From contig CBDBVB010000006.1 in assembly GCA_965212545.1 (NCBI GenBank), positions 1 through 64,000 on the forward strand: 64,000 bases of DNA, given 5' to 3'. The position numbers and the translations under genes were made by a program. This document shows positions 37,545-48,035 of the stretch, one piece after another. How positions within the stretch are numbered: position 1 is the stretch's first letter; each line of letters starts with the position of its first letter. Below the pieces are notes generated by a model. That model searched no databases, was not told the DNA's origin, and saw only the letters and a list, made by a program, of their open reading frames with translations. This DNA comes from JABDIP01 sp965212545. GTDB lineage: Bacteria; Pseudomonadota; Alphaproteobacteria; DSM-16000; Inquilinaceae.

Positions 37545-37598
37545 CTAGCGTCCCGATTCTGGAATTCGCCCCGACGCGTTTCAGAATCGGGACACTAG
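37545..37598. repeat. Dispersed palindrome, copy A (GTCCCGATTCTG family)
   Basis: Imperfect inverted repeat with arms CTAG-C/T-GTCCCGATTCTG about 19 bases long around a GC-rich centre. The same arm sequence, with changes, occurs at 57072-57126. It lies just after the kinase stop, between convergent genes. Confidence 0.6.
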
Positions 37599-37610
37599 AC
37601 CCGGATCGGC

Positions 37611-39681
37611 TCAGTCGGCTGGGCCGGCGGCGGCCCGTTTGCCGCCGTCTTCGACCTCGCCACGATCATGGATCACCCGCTCGATCGGAAACAGCGCCCG
37701 CACCATGGTGCCCTGGCCGACCTGGCTCTCGATTTCCAACCGGCCGCCGTGAACTTCCACCATGCTCTTGGTCAGCGGCAGGCCCAGACCGGTGCCCGGA
37801 TGGCGGCGATTGATCGCGGTATCGACCTGTCCGAACGGCTCCAGCGCCTTGTCGATCTCGCGCTCGGTCATGCCTATGCCGGAGTCGCGGACCTCGATCA
37901 CCATCCATCCGGCTGCATCGACGGACCCCCGGATGGTCACCGTTCCGGCACCGCCGGTGAATTTGAGCGCGTTGGTGATCAGGTTGATCAGGATCTGTTT
38001 CATCCGTCGCCGGTCCGCGCGCAACAGCGGCAAGATCGGCTGGCAGGTCTTCGACCAGTTTGGCCCCGGCGGAGTCGGCCCGCGACCGGCATAGGCGAAT
38101 GCAGGACCGCACCGACTCCGACACGTCGACGATCTCGTCGCTGATCTCCAGCTTGCCCGCCTCGGCCTTCGAAACGTCGAGGATGTCGTTGATCAGGGCC
38201 AGCAGATGCTGCCCGCTCGCGTGGATATCGCGGGCATAGTCGCAGTATTTGCGTTCGCCGATATCGCCCGCCAATTCGTCGCGAATCAGTTCGGAAAAAC
38301 CGATGATCGCGTTGAGCGGCGTGCGCAGCTCATGGCTCATCGTCGCGAGGAACGCGGACTTGGCCGCGTTGGCCGCATCGGCCTTGTCGCGGGCACGGCC
38401 CAGGTCGCGGGCGAATTCGGCAAGCTGCTCGCCCTGACGCTCGAGCCGGTCGCGAATATCCTCCAACTCCTCGATGCGGTGCCTCAGGGCACTCTGCGCG
38501 GCACGACGCTTTTCGACCTCTTCCTCCAGCGCAATCGTGCGGCTGCGTACCAGCGCCTTGATCCGCACCGTGTGCCGCGCCTCGCGCTGGGCGTAGATGG
38601 CCAACAGACCGGTCAGGATCAGACCCACGAACAGGACGATCGCCGGCTGGACCGTCGCAAACCGGCCGAGGAACCGCTCGGTCGGCGCAAAGTCGGCGTT
38701 CCAGGCGCGGGTAGCGATCTGCAATGGCGAGCGATCGAAGGTGAACCGGGCGTCGCCGAATTCGGTCGGCGCATTCGCAAGGCTGCTCCGGGCCTCGGCA
38801 TCATACTGGTAGAGGAAGGCGTTGGCCGGCGGCATACCGATATCGCGCAGCCGGATGTCGAGATCGGAATCGGGCAGGTAATCGACCGCCCAATCCACCA
38901 TGTCGTCGATCCGCAGCGCCAGGACGACGAAGCCGGTCAGCGCCTCCCGCCTACCGACATAGTCGATCGGATTGCTGTCTCTCCGATACAGCGGGCAGAA
39001 AATCAGGATCCCGCGACCCGTGCTGCCGTCGCGGGACAGATCGACCGGACGGGACGCGGTTGGCAGACCGCTGTCTCGGGCCCAGGCCATCGCCGTGCGG
39101 TAATTGACATCGCCGCCGATGTCATAGCCGCGCGTCATGCCGGATTCGGGCAGGGGGCCGCCGTAGACGATCGGAAACGCATCGCGCTCCGGCGCCGCGG
39201 CATATGCATCTCCAGAATCCGGGTCGATGATGCCACTGCCGCCACGATCTCGAAATTCGTTGCTGCGGCGCTGCCAGTCGCTCCGCTGGACCCGGGGCGC
39301 CCAGCCCAGCAAATGGATATGTGGCTGCCGTTCCAGCGCCGGGGCCACGAATGTCTGGAACTCCTGCTCGGTGACCACCACCGATGCGTTGAACAGGCCC
39401 GACAAACCGATCAGCACATCGACATGCCAGTCGATCGTCCTCTGCAGCAGTTGATAGGTCTCGGTGGCCTCTGCCTGGAATTCCTCGTCGAGCTGACGAA
39501 GATGCTGGCGGCGCACATCCAGGAAGATGAACCCGGTGATGGCGCAGCCGAACAGCAGCACCGTGGCGCCGGTGAGATAGGGGCGCATTCGCTCAATCAG
39601 TCCGGGGCGCGGTCCTTCGACGGCAGCAGGGTCCTCACCGACATCGGGTCGACCCGAGGCCGTCTCAGACTCTGTTGTCAT
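37611..39681 (-). pseudogene. CHASE-domain sensor histidine kinase, one-base insertion near 38032
   Basis: Membrane sensor kinase: a TM helix at about residues 37-54, a CHASE extracellular domain (about 85-300), a second TM, a coiled coil and HisKA with SHELRTPLNAIIGF (phospho-His near residue 450). The frame then changes: minus-strand GATCTTGCCGCTG should read GATCTGCCGCTG, with one extra T. Past it, the HATPase domain is intact in the other frame (ILINLITNALKF N box, DSGIGM G1, GTGLGLPL G2), ending at 37611. As read, the kinase loses its ATPase; if the base is a sequencing error, the gene is whole at about 690 residues. No regulator gene is adjacent. Confidence 0.8.
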
Positions 39682-40116
39682 ACCTTCAAGTTTCTTTTGC
39701 AGAACGTCCTCGGACAGTAGCGGCCAGCCTGTGGGACCTAGTCTTCATCGGGACCTCTATCACCCGGAATGGCAGCAAGACTAACACAGGGGGCTACATC
39801 ATCATCGCCCGCATGTCCGGCTGAGTTCCACAGGCCCTCGCCCTAAATACGTGCAACCGCGGACGACTTCCACTCAAAATATACGTGACCGGGCACTCTT
39901 GCGGGTCAATCTTAAAGTTGTACAGAGGTCCGCCATGACTCCATTAGCTTGTCCGAAAAAGAATATCACACGAATTGTAGTAAGTCTCTTCGGATTGACC
40001 GACAAGATGTGGTATTGTCTAAGATGCGATTGTCGAAGCATCGGGGCGATGCCTCGCACTGACGGTCCACGGTCCCGGGTCGGTTCTGCGGGTAATCACT
40101 CTGGGGGGCGGAAAAG
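39682..40116. other. AT-richer intergenic stretch between divergent kinase and mipZ
   Basis: About 435 bases, noticeably lower in GC than its flanks, presumably holding promoters for both genes. One 61-89-codon frame on each strand is seen, but without domain or codon signal. No RNA gene or clear terminator. Confidence 0.5.
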
Positions 40117-40991
40117 GTGACAACGAAGGTCCTGCGATCCTGGTTTACGGATCGGAACCGGCCGCATGTATTGGCTTTGGGCAACCAGAAGGGCGGCGTC
40201 GGCAAATCGACCGTCGCAATTCATCTCATCATCGGACTGATGCGCCACGGGTTCACCGTGGGAAGCATCGACCTGGACGAACGGCAAGGAACGTTGTCCC
40301 GCTTCATGCGCAATCGGCAGCGGTTCCTTGCGGCCTCCGAATTGGCGCTGCCGCAGCCCGACATTCAGGGCCTCTACCGTTCGATCCACGATACGGCCAC
40401 CAAGGCAGGCGAGGATGAGATCTCTCGACTGGCCAAGGTTCTGGAGCGGTTCCGGACCAAGGATTTCATCATCATCGACATCGCCGGCGACAACACCTTC
40501 CTGTCGCGCTGCGGCCATATCCTTGCCGACACGCTTGATCACGCCCCTGAACGACAGCTTCCTGGACCTCGACGCGCTGGTCCGCATCGACGTCGACGGC
40601 GAACGCATCATCGGCCCAAGCGCCTACAGTGTCATGGTGACCGACGGCTCGGCCCGGCGGGCCGCATTTGGCGGCGGCACACCCGACCTGGATCGTCATG
40701 CGCAACCGGTTGTCACAACTCGATTCGCGAAACAAGCGTCAGATGCAATCGCTGCTCGACACCCTGGCGCCGCGGATCGGGTTCCGCGTGGCGCCGGGAT
40801 TCTCCGAACGCGTGATCTTCCGCCAGCTGTTCACCAGCGGTCTGACCGTGCTCGATCTCGACAATCCGGCCATCGGCATTCCGCGAAGCCGGAGTCACCG
40901 GACGGCGATGCGCGAGATCGATGACCTGCTGACGCTGATCGGACTGCCAGAGCATCAGACCGAGGACACCGCGGATCGTCAGTTCGCCTGA
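40117..40991 (+). pseudogene. mipZ: MipZ-type division-plane ATPase, two one-base insertions
   Basis: ParA/MinD-superfamily ATPase that in Caulobacter binds ParB near the origin and inhibits FtsZ, placing the septum. Walker A is NQKGGVGKST with the dimer Lys. The MipZ blocks SIDLDERQGTLSRFMRNR, TPLNDSFLDLDAL, IVMRNRLSQLDSRNKRQ and GFRVAPGFSERVIFRQLF are all present but in three frames. Frame changes occur at 40535-40536 (extra T in CTTG) and in CCC at 40682-40684. Repaired, it is about 290 residues, normal for MipZ. The gene starts at GTG. Loss would be serious in this group, so consensus error is likely. Confidence 0.8.
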
Positions 40992-41068
40992 TTCGCGACG
41001 GCGGTCCGACGGACCGTCAACTGCGCGCGCTTGCACAGTTACGCGGTCCGTGGGAATAAAGACTCAAC

Positions 41069-41107
41069 CGAATCACGAACTGATTCGCGGGCATTGGGGT
41101 CGAATCA
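41069..41107. promoter_or_regulatory. CGAATCA/TGATTCG heptamer cluster, possible operator
   Basis: CGAATCA at 41069-41075, its inverse TGATTCG at 41081-41087 (a perfect 7-base palindrome with a 5-base spacer), and CGAATCA again at 41101-41107, ending 10 bases before the winged-helix gene. A further TGATTCG overlaps the mipZ stop (40989-40995). The arrangement suggests autoregulation by the following gene product. Confidence 0.4.
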
Positions 41108-41117
41108 AGGGGCAGGG

Positions 41118-41742
41118 ATGGAAGCCGAACCGCTGGCCGGAATGCCAGCCCGATTTCGCAAAGTGCCGTACCGCGCCGTCCGCGACACCAGCCTGCCCGC
41201 CGGTGCCCTGAGGCTTCTTATCGCGATTGCCTGCAATGCCGACGGGGACGGTCGCTGCGCCCTGGATGCCGAGAGGCTAGCCACCGATGTCGGCCTGGAC
41301 GCCGGACGATATTGCCCGCTATAGCGAACAGTTGGCGGAGGCGCGTTACGCCTCGGCGAACCGGAAGGATCGCGTCTGGCAATACCAGCTCGTTCTGGAA
41401 CCGGAGGCCGGCAAAACCGGCACCGATGCAGTTCCGATCGCGCGCTCGGCCAAGGTGGCAGGAGGGCGGTCGAGCGGCGTCAGCCGCTTGATGCGCGCAT
41501 GGCGGGATGCCGATCGTTTCAGCTTCTGGCTTCGCACCGTTCTGCCGCCCGACGACACCGATCTGTTCTGGAGTTGGGCCCTACGCAACGAGGACGACTA
41601 TCACAGCCTGGTGCAGCGCTTCGGCGACGCCAAGGACGACAGCGCGTTGGAAGCGTTGCTGCGGGAAACCGTGGACGTGATCGCCAGTCTCAACCCGGCC
41701 GGCCCCCCCAACGGCCTTGAGGGTCGCAGCTCCGCGGCATAG
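41118..41742 (+). pseudogene. Winged-helix RepA-like DNA-binding protein, one-base insertion
   Basis: The first frame gives FRKVPYRAVRDTSLPAGALRLLIAIACNADGDGRCALDAERLATDVGL, the pattern of the N-terminal winged helix of plasmid replication initiators and related regulators. At 41297-41298 (GG) one extra base moves the frame; beyond it PDDIARYSEQLAEARYASANRKDRVWQYQLVLE continues the winged helix naturally. Repaired, it is about 207 residues, with an uncharacterised C-terminal half (FSFWLRTVLPPDDTDLFWSWA). Adjacent to mipZ and preceded by heptamer repeats. Whether it is a relic plasmid initiator or a chromosomal regulator is open. Confidence 0.55.
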
Positions 41743-41775
41743 CGCCGGGTCGGTGTGCCGGTTTCCCAGATCACG

Positions 41776-43586
41776 TCAGCTGCGCCGACAGATCGGGCCG
41801 TTCGCGATCCGGCGCAGCGCCTCGTCGTTCTCCGAGAGTGAATAGTCACGGTCCACCATCACAACGCCGAGCCGGGCAAGCTCTTCCTCATCGATGACGG
41901 TCACGGTATAGGTGCGGGCAGACCTGCCTCAGTTGATCCGGCGTCAGGTATAGGAACGACAGAACCAGCGGTCGGTCCGCCAGGAACGGGTCGTTGCGGA
42001 TGACCGTACTGGGGAACCAGACCTTCCCCACATCGACCAGAACCACATCGGTCTGAAGCGCATGGATATGGCGGTTCGCTTCCGCGAACGGCCGGGTGAA
42101 GCTCTCCATCTGCACCGCGCGAAGCGGCACGCCGACCGCCAGCACAAGGATGGTGAAGCCGATGATGGCACGCCGGGCGACCGCGACCACCGGCCGGCCG
42201 GTCGCGGAGAGCACGATCCAGCCATGAGCCGCGATGAGGGCGAAGCTGCCCAGGAGCCCGTGAGCGTACCGATAGCCCCAGGCGTAATACTGATTGGGCA
42301 TCATCAGCACGTAGGGGATCATCATCAGGACGCAGCCCCAGGCCAGCAGTCTTATGGCCTGCGGGGCCGATGACCATTGTCTGATGGCGACGTAGATCAG
42401 AGGCAGGATCATGATGTTCTGCCACGCCAACAGGCGCAGAAAGTTGAATGCCATCAGCGGCTGAAGGACCAGTCGCTCAAGCCCGATCAAGGACAGCGCA
42501 TCGCCGATGTGTTTCGGGGCCTGCCCGGGTGCCACGGTCGCCATAGCGGGCCCGGCGGACAGGAAGACGGCGATGTCGTGCCACACGGACCAGGTCAGCA
42601 CCGCCGCCGAATAGGTGCTGGCGTAGAACAGTGACAGCCACCAGCGCCTGGACCACACCAGCGACAGCATGAACGGCAGCACGAAGAGCGGATGCACATT
42701 GATCTGATGCAGCCCGACGGCGGCAAATCCGACCACGGCCGCCAACCCGTGTCCCAGGCGATCATCGCGAAGAAACAGCCAGAGCCATAGAAGATTCAGG
42801 CACAGATGCGCCGGCCAGGCGAACCCGGTCATGCCGGTGAACAGGAATTGCGGCCCGCTGACGAGCAGCACCGCGGCGAGGATCGCAGCATCCCGGCGGT
42901 CAGGCCACAGACGCCGCGCAACCCCAACGACCAGCACGACGCTCAGTGCGGTGAGGAGGGCGTTGGCCAGCGTACCCAGGGACACCAGCGAGAACGCTGC
43001 GCGGATCGCCGCATGAACCGGACGATATGCCGATCCCCAAAGATCATGCTGCACATCATGAAAGAAGATGAAGGGAAACAGGGCTGATGACATCGCGCTC
43101 CACTCATCCGGGGCGGATGCGAGCAATCTGCCCGACAGAAAGACCTGCGCCTGCAGCCCGGGCAGGCTCTCGTCGATCGATACGTCATGCGCGTGATGGA
43201 TCAGATAGGCGCCGATGCCGACGAAGATCAGGACCAGCGCGGCAATCGCCCATGTGAGGCGGGTCAGATCGGGATTTCGCGGGCCAGAACGCCGCCAGGC
43301 GGGACGGGACCTGAGCCGGGGTGCGTCCCAGCGACCAGCACAGATATAGGCTGAAGACCACGCAGACCGCGAGCCAGATCGTGTCCTGGTCGCGATACAT
43401 CACAACCGTCATCAACAGGCCATTGAGGGCGGCGCGCAAGGTACTGGACTCAACGGAGAGCAGAGCCAGACCGATCGTCAGGCCAAGGACGCAGATCGAC
43501 AGCAGGAGCCAACTGCCGCGGCGAAATTGGGCGCCGGGCTCGGCACGATCGGCCGGCACGGACTCTGCGACATGCGCCAAGGCCAT
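41776..43586 (-). pseudogene. Multi-pass membrane glycosyltransferase-like protein, two one-base insertions
   Basis: About ten hydrophobic helices; an early acidic pair (DESLP) after the first TM resembles the GT-C/PMT family loop that holds the catalytic Asp. Three frames must be joined: an extra A in AAA at 43275-43277 and an extra C (plus-strand GGG) at 41916-41918. After the last join the C-terminus is RTYTVTVIDEEELARLGVVM and ends at 41776. Repaired, the protein is about 600 residues. Sugar donor and acceptor are unknown; an alternative is a membrane protein of the DUF-type glucosyltransferase group. Confidence 0.6.
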
Positions 43587-43806
43587 GCGCTCACCTCCCG
43601 ACTTTCCGATGCGTTCGATGTCGCGGCGGATCGCCCGCGCGGCGCTCGCAAAACAACGGCCGCATTCTGTCGGCGAAGGATGCAGGGATTGGTTAAGCGA
43701 ATTCTCGGCCCGGCGGCACTCCAGGCGGCATCCGCCAGCTGACTCGGTCGCCTGATGGAGTCAGATCACGGCATCGTGGACCCGCCAGGATTCGGTGCCA
43801 AAGTGC

Positions 43807-44991
43807 TCAAGCCGTCACCAGACCCGGAAGCGGGGAGACTCGGCTGTCCGGGAAGACCGCCCGGTCGACGGCATCGGCAGGCAGCGCCAGATGCTGCTCC
43901 AGCACCGCCCTGAACACCGAGCGCAGGTCGAGGGTCGGCGCCAGGTCGCGGCCTTCGTAGAGATCGGACGATGCCAGCCCCGGCCAGTCGGACAGAACCC
44001 GTCCGCCGGCCACGGCCCCACCGGCCAGGAAGGCTGCGGCGGCTGTTCCATGGTCGGTACCGCCGGTGCCGTTCGGCGCCGCCGTCCGGCCGAATTCGGT
44101 GACCACCGCGACCACGGTCTCCCCCCAGGCCGGCCCGAGCGCGGTCCGCAACTCCGTCAAACCGTCGGCAAGCCCCGAAAGCGAGCGGGCGAGCCGGCCG
44201 GTCTCCGCCCCCTGGCCGGCATGGGTGTCCCAGCCGGAGACTTCGAGCACCGCGATGCGGGGGCCATCCGGTGCCGCCAGCATGCCGCCGGCGACCCTGG
44301 CCAGATCGGCCGCCTGGGCGCCACCCCGACGCGACCTCGGACGGTCCATACCGCCCAGGGCGCTGTCGGCCATCGCATCTGCCGACACTGCCTCGGCGAG
44401 CAGGGGGCCAAACAGCGCATCGTCGCGGTACAGCATGGCCAGGCGGTCGAGAAACGCGTCGTCGGCCTCTGGCAATATTGCCGGCGTCCAGGACGCGACC
44501 GGCGTGTCGCCGCGCAGCACCAGGGGGACGGTCTGCCCGACCGCCAGGCCAAGCCGTCGACCGCCGCCATCCAACAACCCGATCGCCCGGTTCAACCAGC
44601 CGTCGCTGGCGCCGCGCGGCCGATCGGTGCCGTTTTCCAGCAGGTCCTGGCCATCGAAATGGGACCGCTCGCGATAGGGCGTGGCGACCGCGTGCAACGG
44701 CAACAACTCGCCGGACCGGTACCAGGGTGCGACCGGATCGAGGGCCGGATGCAGGCCGAAGAAGCCGTCCAGATCGGTCATATCGTCCAGCGCCAGGCCG
44801 CCACGGGTCTGCCGGTACGACCGGTCGCCGTAGGGCGGCAACGCCGCCAGACCATCCATGCCACCGCGCAGAACGACAAGGACGAAGCGCTTTTCGGTAA
44901 CCGCATCGGCCAGGGAAAGACGACTGCCGATTGCGGTCAAGGCGGTCGCTGTCGCGGTTCCCAGCAGCATGCGTCGGGTCAGTCTTGTCAT
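43807..44991 (-). CDS. DUF1501 (secreted, Tat-type) protein
   Basis: A 394-residue DUF1501 protein of the sulfatase/phosphatase-like fold. A twin-arginine leader (MTRLTRRMLLGTATATALTAIG) sends it to the periplasm folded. Signature parts are FVLVVLRGGMDGLAALPPYGD, GLHPALDPVAPWYRSGELLPLHAVATPYRERSHFDGQDLLENG and VAVVTEFGRTAAPNGTGGTDHGTAAAAF. Members are always near DUF1800 partners, as here. GGAGG sits six bases before the ATG. It is the last gene of the sigma-factor operon. Confidence 0.9.
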   Translation of the reverse strand: MTRLTRRMLLGTATATALTAIGSRLSLADAVTEKRFVLVVLRGGMDGLAALPPYGDRSYRQTRGGLALDDMTDLDGFFGLHPALDPVAPWYRSGELLPLHAVATPYRERSHFDGQDLLENGTDRPRGASDGWLNRAIGLLDGGGRRLGLAVGQTVPLVLRGDTPVASWTPAILPEADDAFLDRLAMLYRDDALFGPLLAEAVSADAMADSALGGMDRPRSRRGGAQAADLARVAGGMLAAPDGPRIAVLEVSGWDTHAGQGAETGRLARSLSGLADGLTELRTALGPAWGETVVAVVTEFGRTAAPNGTGGTDHGTAAAAFLAGGAVAGGRVLSDWPGLASSDLYEGRDLAPTLDLRSVFRAVLEQHLALPADAVDRAVFPDSRVSPLPGLVTA

Positions 44992-45055
44992 CAATTCCTC
45001 CACCTCTGGAGCGGCTGACGGAGAGCCGGTCCGGCCCGCCGCCCGCCGGTCACGG

Positions 45056-46270
45056 CTATTGCAGGGCCACACCGCTCACCAAGATCTCGAATCGTGGCGC
45101 ACCGCCGCGCAGTTCGACTTCGCCGATCAGCAGGCGGCCGCCATAGACGCCGACGTCCGCCGCGCAGGCACCGTTGAAGCTGTTCGGCGTGCCGGCGACC
45201 GTCATAGCCGGCACCGGCCGGCCGTCGACAAGACGCTGTAATCGGCCCCGCTCGAGGTCCGTGAAGCGAAACCCGATGCAGCCGTTATAGGCATCGGGGA
45301 ACGGCCGGTCGGATGTCGGAGAAGCGATCAGATAGTCCAGCCCGCCCACGGAATGAATATCGGCGGCCGAGAAGCCCTTGGCGCCGAAATGGCCGGCATC
45401 GGCCGACGTCAGGAGGGTGCCGACATAGTCCCAGCCTTCCGGCCGCGTCATCTGGCAGGGCCGCGCGCAGCGAAGCAGCACAATCTTCGGCGAGATCCCG
45501 CCCGGTCCGAATTCGGCGCAGTTGAGCGCCAGCAGCAGCGCAGATGCTCTCGCCGCCAGCGCCGGTTCGGTGAATGCGGCACAGCGGGCAAGGTCAGGAT
45601 GGCGGGTGTGCAGCGGGACCTGTGGCGGACCGGCGACCGGGCTTCGGGTCGGCCCGCCCGGGTCGTCATTCTCGACCGCGTATCCCAAGCCCCCGAACAG
45701 CTTGATCTCCGGCGCCGAGACGAGCGCATCGGGAGCGCCGGCCGACCGGTAGCCGATCCAGCCATGCTCGAACAGCCGCCGCTCACCGGCGATCAGATAA
45801 TGATGCCAGACCAGCTTCCAGCGTTCCGGCGGCGCGGCATAAGGATCGTACAGCAGAGCCGGAACCTCGTTGTGCCAGGTCGCGGCGCCGCCTCCGGCAT
45901 CGCGCCCAAGGGTGACGGGGCGCACCGGGTTGACGGGCCCGCCGATAACCGACCAGCGCCCACCGGAATCATCGGATCGGGCGAGAAAAGTCGTGACGAT
46001 CCGCCCGGACCGCGGGTTCCGGCCCGTCGCCGGATCGACGGCGGAGAACGCCATGTGGACGGCGCCGCCGCCGTCGGATGCAATCGATGGATCGAAGACG
46101 CCCATGGATCCCGCACCGGGCGGAGAGAGAACAACCTGTCGCAGCGGGTCTGCGGACACTGCGGCGGTCTGCTCCGGCTCCGGCGGCGCGCAGGCTGCAA
46201 CCAGGCCGGCCAGGGTGATGGCCGGCGCGAACCTGGCGATGAAGCTGGTCATGGCGGAACGGACCGTCAT
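45056..46270 (-). CDS. Lipoprotein of unknown function in the DUF1800/DUF1501 operon
   Basis: A 404-residue predicted lipoprotein: the leader ends LVAAC with the lipidated Cys27. The mature part (FDPSIASDGGGAVHMAFSAVDPATGRN, a later WKLVWHHYLIAG, and cysteine-rich RCAAFTEPALAAR...NCAEFG) looks like a beta-propeller in the glycosyl hydrolase 43/exo-alpha-sialidase-like style, but no catalytic residues can be assigned. The ATG at 46270 overlaps the DUF1800 stop as ATGA; 46252 is a second option. Confidence 0.7.
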   Translation of the reverse strand: MTVRSAMTSFIARFAPAITLAGLVAACAPPEPEQTAAVSADPLRQVVLSPPGAGSMGVFDPSIASDGGGAVHMAFSAVDPATGRNPRSGRIVTTFLARSDDSGGRWSVIGGPVNPVRPVTLGRDAGGGAATWHNEVPALLYDPYAAPPERWKLVWHHYLIAGERRLFEHGWIGYRSAGAPDALVSAPEIKLFGGLGYAVENDDPGGPTRSPVAGPPQVPLHTRHPDLARCAAFTEPALAARASALLLALNCAEFGPGGISPKIVLLRCARPCQMTRPEGWDYVGTLLTSADAGHFGAKGFSAADIHSVGGLDYLIASPTSDRPFPDAYNGCIGFRFTDLERGRLQRLVDGRPVPAMTVAGTPNSFNGACAADVGVYGGRLLIGEVELRGGAPRFEILVSGVALQ

Positions 46271-47595
46271 CGCCGCTGAAACTCCGGGCTCAACAGTGTC
46301 ATCGCCACGCCCTCGGCCGCACTGGGCGCGCCGTTGATCAGGAAATTGGTCGAGTCGGATGCCACCGGACCGATGCTCCGCTCCGCCAGGATACGCGGAT
46401 CGATCGCGCGGCCGACGCGGTCGCCGACCGCAACCGCCCAGTCGGTGCGCCGCATCAACGACTCCGGCGCAAGCCACCGGTCCGCCGTGTCGGGCCACCC
46501 GGCCGGCGAGTCGGCGCGGAATGGCGCCTGGCCCAGCAAATGCAGGGAGCCGACCAGCTTGTCGTCCTCGACCGGCACGTCCAAGGCCCGCAAGGCCGCG
46601 ATCACCATGTCGTTCGGCGTGCGCACCTTCGGTAGCGGCTCGCGCCAAGCATCCGGCAGGTCCACCAGGGCATCGGCGACCATGCGCAGATCGCCTCCGG
46701 AGGACAGGAAGACATTGGCGATATGCTCGACGGCGGCGGCCGGCGGATCGTCGGCGACGAAATGGCGGACCAGCTTGGTGGCGACATGCCGCCCCGTGGC
46801 AGGGTGGCGGGCCAGCGCGTCCAGCGCCGCCTCGGCCTCGCCCTCGCCGGCCTCTCCATAGCGCACGCCCAGCAGCATCTTGTCGCCGGGTTCATGGGCC
46901 CGGGCATGAAACATGAATGCGCCGGGCCGGCGATCGCGCAGCCGACCGATCGACCAGCCGGTCAGCATGGCCGCGAATGCCCGGACATCGTCCTGGGTGT
47001 AGCCGCCGTCGACGCCAAGCGTGTGCAGTTCCAGGATCTCGCGCGCCAGATTCTCGTTCAGCCCGGCGTCGCGCCGGCGGCCGGCACGGGAATTGGGGCC
47101 GATCGAGGTCAGATTGTCGAGATAGCCGAGCATCGCCGGATGTCGGACCACAGCCTTCAGCATGTCGGCGAAGCGCCCGGTGACGTGCGGCCGGATCGCC
47201 TCGGCCTCGTAAGGCCCGACGACTCCGATGATGACCGGTTTCAACGCCGACACCGTGAAGTGGTTCGACCAGAACTGGATCAGACGCTCGACAAACGGCC
47301 GATCGCTCTCGATCGCGGCCCGGGTTCGAGCTGCCGCATCGGCCTGGTACGCGTCCCGCATCTCGCCGCGCAACAGCCGCATGATCGCCTCGGTGCCGTT
47401 GTCCCGCGCTTCGAGGAATTCGCGGACCCGTCCGGCCGAATCCGGGGTGACCGCCAGCGCATCGGGTCGCGGCGCCGGCACGGCGAGTTGCTCGTGCAGC
47501 CAGCCGCGCGGATCGCCGGCGATCGTCCCCAGTTCTCCGGGACCCGCACCCAGCCCGAACCGGCTGGCCGCGATGACGGCATCGATACTGCTCAT
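46267..47595 (-). CDS. DUF1800 protein
   Basis: A 442-residue DUF1800 protein. Diagnostic blocks are SRFGLGAGPGELG at the N-terminus, ERLIQFWSNHFTVS, NENLAREILELHTLGVDGGYTQDDVRAFAAMLTGW and KMLLGVRYGEAGEGEAEAALDALARHP. Its biochemical role is unknown; the DUF1800-DUF1501 pair is widespread and thought to act together in the periplasm. No signal peptide is obvious here, which is unusual given its exported partner. It overlaps the upstream sensor gene by four bases and the lipoprotein gene downstream. Confidence 0.92.
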   Translation of the reverse strand: MSSIDAVIAASRFGLGAGPGELGTIAGDPRGWLHEQLAVPAPRPDALAVTPDSAGRVREFLEARDNGTEAIMRLLRGEMRDAYQADAAARTRAAIESDRPFVERLIQFWSNHFTVSALKPVIIGVVGPYEAEAIRPHVTGRFADMLKAVVRHPAMLGYLDNLTSIGPNSRAGRRRDAGLNENLAREILELHTLGVDGGYTQDDVRAFAAMLTGWSIGRLRDRRPGAFMFHARAHEPGDKMLLGVRYGEAGEGEAEAALDALARHPATGRHVATKLVRHFVADDPPAAAVEHIANVFLSSGGDLRMVADALVDLPDAWREPLPKVRTPNDMVIAALRALDVPVEDDKLVGSLHLLGQAPFRADSPAGWPDTADRWLAPESLMRRTDWAVAVGDRVGRAIDPRILAERSIGPVASDSTNFLINGAPSAAEGVAMTLLSPEFQRR

Positions 47596-48035
47596 GGGAG
47601 TCCCCTCCACCGTTCGGCCATCTGCGCCCTCAACTCCGGCGACAGGCCGTCGAGCGCCTCGGCGATGATCCCGTGCACCGCCGCCTGCAGCGCCTCGGAC
47701 CGGTCGCGCACATCGGCCATGGCGGCCTCGAATTCGGCCTGCTCGAAGGGCTCGCGCCCGACCACCGCGGCGGCTTCCTGGCGGGCGTCGCGGACCGCGG
47801 CGACCAGGCCCCGGAGGTCCCTGCGGTTTTCCTGCAGGGCCCCGCGAATGACAGGGCGCGCCTCCCCGGGGACCGTCGCCATGAAGCGCTCGAGCCCATC
47901 CCGGGACGCACGATCGGGTGGCGCACCACCGCTGCTGACCCGTCCCGCGATCACGCCGGCGACAAACACATTCAGGCAGACCGACAGCACCAGGGCGATC
48001 AGGATCAATGTGGCGGACCGTCCGGATAGGGTCAT
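47592..48035 (-). CDS. Periplasmic heavy-metal-sensor-like (ZraP/CnrX-type) protein
   Basis: A 147-residue protein with one N-terminal membrane anchor (LILIALVLSVCLNVFVAGVIAG) and a long helical periplasmic part (FMATVPGEARPVIRGALQENRRDLRGLVAAVRDARQEAA), the fold of the heavy-metal-resistance domain in CnrX/ZraP proteins. No His/Met metal cluster is seen, so it may sense envelope state instead. It overlaps the anti-sigma gene by four bases, and both would form a regulatory pair. Confidence 0.75.
   Translation of the reverse strand: MTLSGRSATLILIALVLSVCLNVFVAGVIAGRVSSGGAPPDRASRDGLERFMATVPGEARPVIRGALQENRRDLRGLVAAVRDARQEAAAVVGREPFEQAEFEAAMADVRDRSEALQAAVHGIIAEALDGLSPELRAQMAERWRGLP

Noticed and set aside
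37611..43586. Programmed frameshifting as an explanation of the broken genes
   Set aside because: The sites share no slippery heptamer or downstream structure, occur in unrelated genes, and two genes would need two shifts each.
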